Origin: an uncultured Bacteroidales bacterium
GTDB lineage: Bacteria > Bacteroidota > Bacteroidia > Bacteroidales > Paludibacteraceae
Reading direction: 5' to 3'
Length of the DNA stretch: 39,966 nucleotides
NCBI GenBank assembly: GCA_937916355.1
Contig: CALFTM010000069.1
Span: 1 to 39,966, forward strand
The notes below the pieces were generated by a model. That model searched no databases and had not been told where the DNA came from. It saw only the letters and a list, made by a program, of their open reading frames with translations. Made by a program: the position numbers and the translations under genes. Position 1 is the stretch's first letter. The number at the start of each line of letters is the position of its first letter. Shown in pieces: positions 35,176 to 39,966 of this stretch.

Positions 35176-36228
35176 TTAGAGAATATTTTTCAAAAGTTGT
35201 TGATATGAGTTGTATATAGTATATTTTTCAACCTCTTTTTGGCCATTATAAGAAAGTTTCTCCCTTAAACTATCATCCTTCATGGCCTCTAATATTTTTT
35301 GTGCCAAACTTTCTGCAGACTGAGGTTTTGCTAACAAAGCCGTCAATCCGTCCTTTGCGTATTCTTGATGACCTGCAATATTTGTACATACCAAAACACA
35401 ACCACACTTCATCGCTTCTGTACATGGTAAATCCCAACCATCGTTAACACTAGGAGATACGTGTATTGAAACAGAATTATATATCTTGTTTAAATCTTTG
35501 GGATTTCTATGATAGTGAATCCATTGTGGAAGATTTTCAGGAGGCGAAAATATTCCAAATAGTTCGACGGTAAGTTCTGGAATTTCTTTTTTTGCTTGGT
35601 TCAATGCTTCTAATCCGAACTCTGACCCTTTGCACTCGTACGTCGAATACAACATTGAAATGCTATACGGATTACGTTCTTCTATCGGTGTTATTTGTAT
35701 GAATTCATTGCCGATAGGATTTGGGATTATTGGAGGATAGTGATTTGTGTGTTTCTCCACAATTTCTGCCAAATACTTAGAGATGACAATGTTTTTCGCT
35801 TTGGTTTGAAACGATTTGTGAACATCTTCTTCTGTCCCAACCCATGTTTCATAGCCTTGGATTAAATTTACACAAGGACCAATAGAGCTATCGAGTTCAG
35901 CGATTTCTAGGACTTCAGCCCACATCGTAATAAAATTATAGTCAGCTTTTCGTATCGCCGTAGAAGTAAGGTATGGTATATTGATTGTTTTTATGTTGTC
36001 GTTGAGTGTAAACCATGATGGTTTACTATTTTTAAAAAAAATTAAGGTGCGAAGCCATCTCAACCAATGAGGAATATTGTACGATATTCCTTTAATAGTC
36101 GCAACATGATAAAGGTGTACATCATGGCCATTTTCTGCAAATGCATTAGCATACTGATACATAACTTTATAACCACCAACTGGTTTTTTCGGTATGTTCG
36201 GAACGATAAAATTTACTCTCATGTTCAT
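35176..36228 (-). CDS. Glycosyltransferase family 4, WsaF-like
   Basis: 350 residues from the ATG at 36228; another in-frame ATG two codons later (36222) fits the domain start MRVNFIVPN equally well. The N-terminal NFIVPNIPKKPVGGYKVMYQ and AFAENGHDVHLYH are acceptor-domain features. The C-terminal GT4 region has HVSPSVNDGWDLPCTEAMKC followed by GCVLVCTNIAGHQEYAKDG. The combined pattern resembles WsaF-type rhamnosyltransferases, but the donor is not certain. First gene of the five-gene minus-strand operon; a -7 box lies about 80 bases upstream. Confidence 0.82.
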   Translation of the reverse strand: MNMRVNFIVPNIPKKPVGGYKVMYQYANAFAENGHDVHLYHVATIKGISYNIPHWLRWLRTLIFFKNSKPSWFTLNDNIKTINIPYLTSTAIRKADYNFITMWAEVLEIAELDSSIGPCVNLIQGYETWVGTEEDVHKSFQTKAKNIVISKYLAEIVEKHTNHYPPIIPNPIGNEFIQITPIEERNPYSISMLYSTYECKGSEFGLEALNQAKKEIPELTVELFGIFSPPENLPQWIHYHRNPKDLNKIYNSVSIHVSPSVNDGWDLPCTEAMKCGCVLVCTNIAGHQEYAKDGLTALLAKPQSAESLAQKILEAMKDDSLREKLSYNGQKEVEKYTIYNSYQQLLKNIL

Positions 36229-36306
36229 AATGGGTTCTTGTTATGTATGTTATGAATAACAATTAAATCCTATTGTATATTCACATGGGAACGAATATAA
36301 CACTTG

Positions 36307-36314
36307 CAAAGATA
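36307..36314 (-). promoter_or_regulatory. Putative promoter of the minus-strand polysaccharide operon
   Basis: TATCTTTG (minus strand) fits TAnnTTTG and stands 78 bases before the ATG of the first GT gene. The 36229-36598 gap also holds a small hairpin (ACATAG/CTATGT, 36426-36443), the 25-bp palindrome and the left end of the IS30 element. I see no gene in it. Confidence 0.4.
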
Positions 36315-36468
36315 TAATTTTTTTCACACCTAAAAATCCTCAAAAAGGCAAATAAAATTTTTTCTATAAAATTTCTCTGAATACATACTTGTTTACAACC
36401 TGCAAAATGACCTATACGCCAAAAAACATAGAGTAAACTATGTACTTTCAAGTTAGAAGTGCAAGAAA

Positions 36469-36520
36469 GAGTCAGTTGATGGTTGCTGGGGGCTCGCCCC
36501 CAGCAACCATCAACTGACTC
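36469..36520. repeat. Perfect 25-bp inverted repeat
   Basis: The arm at 36469-36493 (starts GAGTCAGTTGATGG, ends GGGGGC) is exactly complementary to 36496-36520, with TC between. It can form a very stable hairpin with a GC-rich tip. There is no T-run on the plus side (GGAGAAAC follows), and on the minus side TTTCTTGC follows. It could be a rho-independent terminator, a remnant of a small inverted-repeat element, or the target that drew the IS30 copy, whose end starts about 2 bases later. Confidence 0.9.
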
Positions 36521-36540
36521 GGAGAAACAAGAAGCAATAC

Positions 36541-36571
36541 AAAAAAAATAAAAAAGGAGACCGAAGTCTCC
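36541..36571 (-). terminator. Intrinsic terminator facing out of the IS30 left end
   Basis: GGAGAC (36556-36561) pairs with GTCTCC (36566-36571); read on the minus strand the loop is TTCG, a very stable tetraloop, followed by TTTTTTATTTTTTTT. It would stop leftward transcription before it leaves the element toward the polysaccharide operon. Confidence 0.65.
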
Positions 36572-36582
36572 AATAGGTTTGA

Positions 36583-36590
36583 TAATTTTG
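36583..36590 (+). promoter_or_regulatory. Putative -7 box of the IS30 transposase gene
   Basis: TAATTTTG fits TAnnTTTG and ends 8 bases before the ATG at 36599. Transcription would start about at the start codon, suggesting a leaderless or nearly leaderless mRNA. Confidence 0.35.
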
Positions 36591-36598
36591 TGTTGCAT

Positions 36599-37540
36599 AT
36601 GTACAAACATCTTACCCGTGAGCAAAGATATGGAATTTATCTGGGATTACAAGAAAAAAAATCGCTGAAGGCTATTGCTCAAGCCATCAATGTCAGCGAA
36701 AGCACCGTCTGGAGGGAGATAAAAAGACATGGCGGTTCTCGTTCGGGATACAATTGGGCAGCCGCTGACGAAGAGTCGAAAAGACTGGCTCACAGGACAT
36801 CGAACAGGAAGTTGAAGCCTGAAGTCGTCCTGCTCATTACGGACTGCCTGATGAAGGACTGGTCGCCTAGGCAGACGGCTGGGTGGTTGGCGAAGAATTA
36901 CTCTATCAGGGTTTCTCATGAGGCCATCTATCAGATCATTCGGAACGATGTGTCGGGTGAGCTAGCCAAACATTGCAGGCATAAAATGAAGTATAGGCAT
37001 CATTGGGTCAGGCAGACGGCGAAAAACATACCTGGCAGGGTCAGCATACATGAACGCCCCAAAGAGGCAGACGGCACTCGGTTTGGTGATTGGGAGATGG
37101 ACACCATTGTCGGACCGGGTAATAAAGGAGCCATCCTTACCCTGACCGAGCGGAGCACCAACTTCATCCTTGCTGCGAACCTCCCTGACGGGAAAAACGC
37201 GGAATCGCTCGCGAAGACCGCACGAAGGCTCCTGCTACCCTACATGGGGGACGGACTTAAAACCATCACCACTGATAACGGTTCTGAATTCGCCGACCAC
37301 TTGTTCATCTCCAAGAAGCTCAAGGTTCCCGTCTTTTTTGCTGACCCATACTCCTCTTGGCAAAAAGGGGCTATCGAAAATGCGAACAAGCTCATCAGGC
37401 AATACATCCCTAAAAACATGCCGCTTGGTGAGGTCTCGGACAAAAAACTTGCCTTCTTAATCGCCAAAATTAACGATAGACCAAGACAAAAACTAAACTT
37501 CGATTCTCCCAAAAATCGTTTTTTCAGTTTTTTTGTTTAA
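36599..37540 (+). CDS. IS30-family transposase
   Basis: 313 residues from MYKHLTREQRYGIYLGLQE; an in-frame GTG three codons upstream overlaps the promoter-like box. The N-terminal helix-turn-helix is IAQAINVSESTVWREIKRHG (26-45), followed by a second DNA-binding segment with KDWSPRQTAGWLAKNY and VSHEAIYQII. The DDE catalytic core has D168 in GDWEMDTIVG, D226 in TTDNGSEF and E260 in WQKGAIENANKLIRQYIP, with 33 residues between the last two as in IS30 enzymes. It appears intact and should catalyse copy-out/paste-in transposition. The length is close to the usual for Bacteroidetes IS30 elements. Confidence 0.95.
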   Translation: MYKHLTREQRYGIYLGLQEKKSLKAIAQAINVSESTVWREIKRHGGSRSGYNWAAADEESKRLAHRTSNRKLKPEVVLLITDCLMKDWSPRQTAGWLAKNYSIRVSHEAIYQIIRNDVSGELAKHCRHKMKYRHHWVRQTAKNIPGRVSIHERPKEADGTRFGDWEMDTIVGPGNKGAILTLTERSTNFILAANLPDGKNAESLAKTARRLLLPYMGDGLKTITTDNGSEFADHLFISKKLKVPVFFADPYSSWQKGAIENANKLIRQYIPKNMPLGEVSDKKLAFLIAKINDRPRQKLNFDSPKNRFFSFFV

Positions 37541-37626
37541 TATTGCACTTGCTTCTTGACTCTAGGCACTTTTTATTAATATATTGTTATGGAAATTAGG
37601 TATAATTTCTATTTCCAAAAAAATTG

Positions 37627-37634
37627 TAATTTTG
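37627..37634 (+). promoter_or_regulatory. Putative -7 box of the acyltransferase gene
   Basis: TAATTTTG, identical to the box before the IS30 transposase gene, ends 4 bases before the ATG at 37639, again suggesting a near-leaderless transcript. The gene would have its own promoter just outside the IS30 right end. Confidence 0.4.
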
Positions 37635-37638
37635 TTCA

Positions 37639-38682
37639 ATGAAAAGAGAATCTAATATAGAATTGTGTCGTATCGTAGCAATGCTATTAGTATTGTTGCT
37701 ACATGCAAATTATTTTTCATTAGGTGAGGTAGAATGTTTAGATATACAGACTGATATGATTAGTGCATTTGCTAAGGCTTTTGCAGAACAACTATGTATA
37801 GTATGCGTAAATGTATTTGTCTTGATATCTGGATGGTTTGGTATCCGACCTAATATCAAAGGAGGTCTTTCCTTATTATTTCAAGTCTTTTTCTACCATC
37901 TGCTAATCATACTATTATTTCTTTGTATAGGAGAAACAGTGCATTTAAAACAAGTTTTAGTAGGATTATACTTTGGAAAACCATACTGGTTTGTCGTATC
38001 TTATCTGATTTTATATGCACTTTCTCCCATACTAAATACTTTCATAGAATCTTCAACACCCAGAATATACGCATCTGTTTTAATAGTATTTTTTTTAATG
38101 GAATTTATATATGGATGGGCTTGTGATGTTGCTGCATTTAATAGTGGTTATTCAACTATATCGTTTATAGGCTTGTATCTATTAGCTCAATTTACACGAA
38201 GGTATTTACACAAATGGACAAGTTTGAACATATATAAATGTTTTTTATTGTATGTTCTTTTTTCGATTTTACCAGTAGCTATTTTCTTTTTGACGAGACA
38301 TCAATTTAATATAATAGCCTATTCTTCGCCATTTGTTATTCTTTCCTCTTTGTTTTTCTTTTTGGCATTTAATCAAATGAAAATATCAAATAAAGTGATA
38401 AATTATTTGGCATGTTCGTCTTTGTCAATTTATTTAATCCATTTACATCCTTTAGTATATATGCATTTTATAAATTTAATGAAAGCCTCATATAAAGCAC
38501 TAGGCGGTTGTTTGTATGTGCTGTTTGTTCTAGCTTTTGCTATATGTTTTGGGATGTTCTGCATACTTTTAGACAAAATGAGAATTTTTTCATGGAAATA
38601 TCTATGCATTCATGTCGTAGATAAGATTTTGTTAAGATTTAACAAATTGATAGATAGATTCTATTCATGCTTAGGCTTTTAG
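37639..38682 (+). CDS. Acyltransferase family 3 membrane protein (probable O-acetyltransferase)
   Basis: 347 residues with about ten membrane helices. The N-terminus NIELCRIVAMLLVLLLHANYF shows the acyltransferase-3 pattern, with R11 and the likely catalytic H22. CVNVFVLISGWFGIRPNIKG, YWFVVSYLILYALSPILN and SSLSIYLIHLHPLVY are also characteristic. It probably O-acetylates (or otherwise acylates) a surface polysaccharide sugar, in keeping with the adjoining locus, from which the IS30 element now separates it. It is strongly AT-rich, like the glycosyltransferase genes. The exact acyl group and target are unknown. Confidence 0.85.
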   Translation: MKRESNIELCRIVAMLLVLLLHANYFSLGEVECLDIQTDMISAFAKAFAEQLCIVCVNVFVLISGWFGIRPNIKGGLSLLFQVFFYHLLIILLFLCIGETVHLKQVLVGLYFGKPYWFVVSYLILYALSPILNTFIESSTPRIYASVLIVFFLMEFIYGWACDVAAFNSGYSTISFIGLYLLAQFTRRYLHKWTSLNIYKCFLLYVLFSILPVAIFFLTRHQFNIIAYSSPFVILSSLFFFLAFNQMKISNKVINYLACSSLSIYLIHLHPLVYMHFINLMKASYKALGGCLYVLFVLAFAICFGMFCILLDKMRIFSWKYLCIHVVDKILLRFNKLIDRFYSCLGF

Positions 38683-38713
38683 CAAATTATAATACTACAA
38701 TTTTTAAAACCGG

Positions 38714-38747
38714 TTGCCAAGTTAAAAATTAAAGTTTAAATTGGCAA
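38714..38747. repeat. 7-bp inverted repeat, possible IS end remnant
   Basis: TTGCCAA (38714-38720) and TTGGCAA (38741-38747) form a hairpin about 30 bases after the acyltransferase stop and just before an IS3-type orfA remnant. The segments TTGCCAAGTTAAAAA and TTGGCAAGTTAGAAA also form a direct near-repeat (13 of 15). It may be a degenerate element end or a weak terminator. Confidence 0.4.
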
Positions 38748-38752
38748 GTTAG

Positions 38753-38917
38753 AAAAACAAGAGAAGAACATTTACAGCAGAGTTCAAGGTGCTGTTCGCC
38801 ATAGAGTCTCTAAAAGGACAGGAGACGTTGTCTCAGTTGTCCGAACGATTCAATGTATCAAGTGTCATGATTTCCAACTGGAAGGTGGAGTTTTTGAAAA
38901 ATATTAGTGTCCGATAA
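38753..38917 (+). pseudogene. IS3-type transposase orfA remnant (broken at both ends)
   Basis: The frame reads KNKRRTFTAEFKVLFAIESL, then about 27 further residues including LSERFNVSSVMISNWKVEF: the N-terminal helix-turn-helix of IS3/IS911-type OrfA, which binds the element ends. A TAG at 38750 precedes it in frame and there is no start codon. Homology stops near FLKN, where the IS4-family element begins (about 38904), adding ISVR and a stop. It cannot be functional. The 38683-38998 stretch holds only this, the 7-bp repeat and a hairpin. Confidence 0.8.
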
Positions 38918-38941
38918 AAACTAAAAACGATATAAAAAGGA

Positions 38942-38981
38942 GTCTCAAACGCTGATTTTATGCGGTTGAGATTTCTTTTTT
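38942..38981. terminator. Bidirectional terminator in the IS4-family element
   Basis: TCTCAA-A-CGC (38943-38952) pairs with GCG-G-TTGAGA (38962-38971), one mismatch, 9-base loop. The plus side is followed by TTTCTTTTTTC and the minus side by CTCCTTTTTATA. It should end the transposase mRNA and shield the element from outside transcription. Confidence 0.6.
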
Positions 38982-38998
38982 CAAATTACAAGCCCCCC

Positions 38999-39966
38999 TT
39001 AAACAAAAAGAGTTAGTTGAGGAGGTGGATTTTTGTCCAAAATCTTCATGTTTTCCCAGTCCTTTTCCGGATTGTTGAACAAGCTGTAAAAATCAACGTA
39101 ATACATCAGAACAATTCCTACCAAAGAGGCTAATCCGGAGAAACTCCAGCTGCGGGTAAGGCGTTTTTGCATTACCATCAATAGCAAATTGGCAATAAGC
39201 GTAACCCAAATCTGTATCTTTATGGCATTAGCGCTTTCGCCATAGAAGTACTTGAGCGGGAAATTTTGTTTAATCTGCTTGAATAGGAGTTCTATCTCCC
39301 ATCGCTGTCTGTAAATGGCAATAATCTCGTACGGATCTGAATCCAAATCGTTGGTAAGCAGGGATATTAGTTTATGCTTCTTTTCATCGGCATATGTTAT
39401 AATGCGTGCGTTATGGCAGATGACACCATCATTGGTACGCTTAGAAAATGTGACGTTTTGCACTCTTGCCTCCATCAGCCCATCGGGAGTTTGATACATG
39501 ACATCGCTATTTATGACATATTTAAGCGACTTTTTCATTTTGGTCACATAAATTACACCCCTTAGGGACAATTCCTCGAACTTCCCGTAGTCGATATAGG
39601 CTCTATCCATGGCTAGTATGTCGCCCTTGCTGAGGTTGGATGGCTTGAGCATAAACGAATCGTTTGTTGCCGCTGATGTGAACCTGATGTCGGAAGGGAC
39701 TCCCTCGTTGGCATGTATAACGGTATGGACTTTTATGCCGCCTTTCTTTTTGCCTGTCTTAGGATGACGACCCACGCCCTTGAATATCAAGTTGGAGAAC
39801 AGCGAAATGGTTGTGGAATCTATTATTTGAAGCCTGTCCATCCATTTGGGGTGTTTGCGGCTTCGGCTGTCCGACATAAGTTCGTGTCGGTAACGTGCAT
39901 ATAAATCGCGATAGATTGCCTCAAATATGGCATGGGGACGGCGCATATTGGCATCGGCGAGCGTGC
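38999..39966 (-). CDS. IS4-family transposase (DUF4372-type), N-terminus missing
   Basis: Open to the window edge; the visible part begins TLADANMRRPHAIFEAIYRD, so it starts inside the gene, and the in-frame ATG at 39946 is not the true start. About 320 residues are seen. The DDE_Tnp_1 core has IIDSTTISLF (first Asp), DILAMDRAYIDY (second Asp) and YRQRWEIELLFKQIKQN, which fits the IS4 signature Y-(2)-R-(3)-E-(6)-K and holds the catalytic Glu. GVGRHPKTGKKKGGIKVHTV is typical of this group in Bacteroidetes, where a DUF4372 domain usually forms the missing N-terminus. No frameshift is seen in this portion. Confidence 0.92.
   Translation of the reverse strand, partial: TLADANMRRPHAIFEAIYRDLYARYRHELMSDSRSRKHPKWMDRLQIIDSTTISLFSNLIFKGVGRHPKTGKKKGGIKVHTVIHANEGVPSDIRFTSAATNDSFMLKPSNLSKGDILAMDRAYIDYGKFEELSLRGVIYVTKMKKSLKYVINSDVMYQTPDGLMEARVQNVTFSKRTNDGVICHNARIITYADEKKHKLISLLTNDLDSDPYEIIAIYRQRWEIELLFKQIKQNFPLKYFYGESANAIKIQIWVTLIANLLLMVMQKRLTRSWSFSGLASLVGIVLMYYVDFYSLFNNPEKDWENMKILDKNPPPQLTLFV

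Larger units (their letters stand above)
36523..37563 (+). mobile_element. IS30-family insertion sequence, about 1.04 kb
   Basis: The ends are inferred from imperfect terminal inverted repeats: AGAaaCAAGAAGCAA at 36523-36537 and its reverse complement at 37549-37563 (AGAgtCAAGAAGCAA when inverted), 13 of 15 matching. It encloses one complete IS30-type transposase gene. I could not assign a target duplication with confidence. It sits between the polysaccharide operon and an acyltransferase gene. Confidence 0.75.
38904..39966 (-). mobile_element. IS4-family insertion sequence, truncated by the window end
   Basis: One end is placed at about 38904 (near AGTGTCCGATAAAAAC), where the IS3 orfA reading breaks off. 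The other end lies beyond 39966, so the terminal repeats cannot be compared. It contains the transposase gene and a terminator between gene and end. It is inserted within the IS3 remnant, a nested arrangement. Confidence 0.65.

Noticed and set aside
36281..36625. 114-codon minus-strand frame across the palindrome and IS30 left end
   Set aside because: It runs through the 25-bp palindrome, a terminator and the transposase start, and has no recognisable domain.

Overview
The window comes from a member of the phylum Bacteroidota, probably the order Bacteroidales. The evidence is a PorP/SprF protein beside a giant adhesin with a gliding/type IX secretion C-terminal domain, a purH-type gene leading into mreB-mreC-mreD-mrdA-rodA, no Shine-Dalgarno sequences before most starts, and repeated TAnnTTTG boxes, the Bacteroidetes -7 promoter element. 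I saw no rRNA, tRNA or CRISPR array.

Layout. (1) 1-14.2 kb, surface/secretion module: a pentanucleotide microsatellite, a membrane-anchored Ser/Thr kinase with a poor P-loop, and, converging on it, an operon of an 11.5-kb adhesin gene followed by a PorP/SprF gene. (2) 14.4-21.6 kb, housekeeping: queH, a gene for the IMP cyclohydrolase half of PurH only, then the elongasome genes mreB, mreC, mreD, mrdA (PBP2) and rodA. (3) 21.7-25.8 kb: xseA (without xseB beside it), a small secreted DUF4468-like protein, ddl, and a secreted glucosaminidase with two LysM domains. (4) 25.8-29.3 kb: carB without carA, preceded by a leader holding a possible 47-codon ORF and a terminator-like hairpin. (5) 29.3-36.2 kb, AT-rich surface polysaccharide locus: two glycosyltransferase genes on the plus strand meet, tail to tail, a five-gene minus-strand operon (GT4, EpsG-like, Wzy-like polymerase, GT2, GT2). 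(6) 36.2-40 kb, mobile-element-rich flank: a 25-bp perfect inverted repeat, an IS30-family element, an acyltransferase-3 gene, an IS3-type orfA remnant and a truncated IS4-family element that runs off the end.

How the genes fit together. Much of the window serves the cell envelope: elongasome, D-Ala-D-Ala ligase, a peptidoglycan hydrolase, a type IX-exported adhesin and an O-antigen or capsule locus. The polysaccharide locus has chain-building and polymerising genes, but no initiating sugar-phosphate transferase, flippase or export gene in view, so the rest must lie elsewhere. The points most worth checking are the kinase/PorP/giant adhesin group, the split PurH, the carB leader, and the palindrome beside the IS30 copy.
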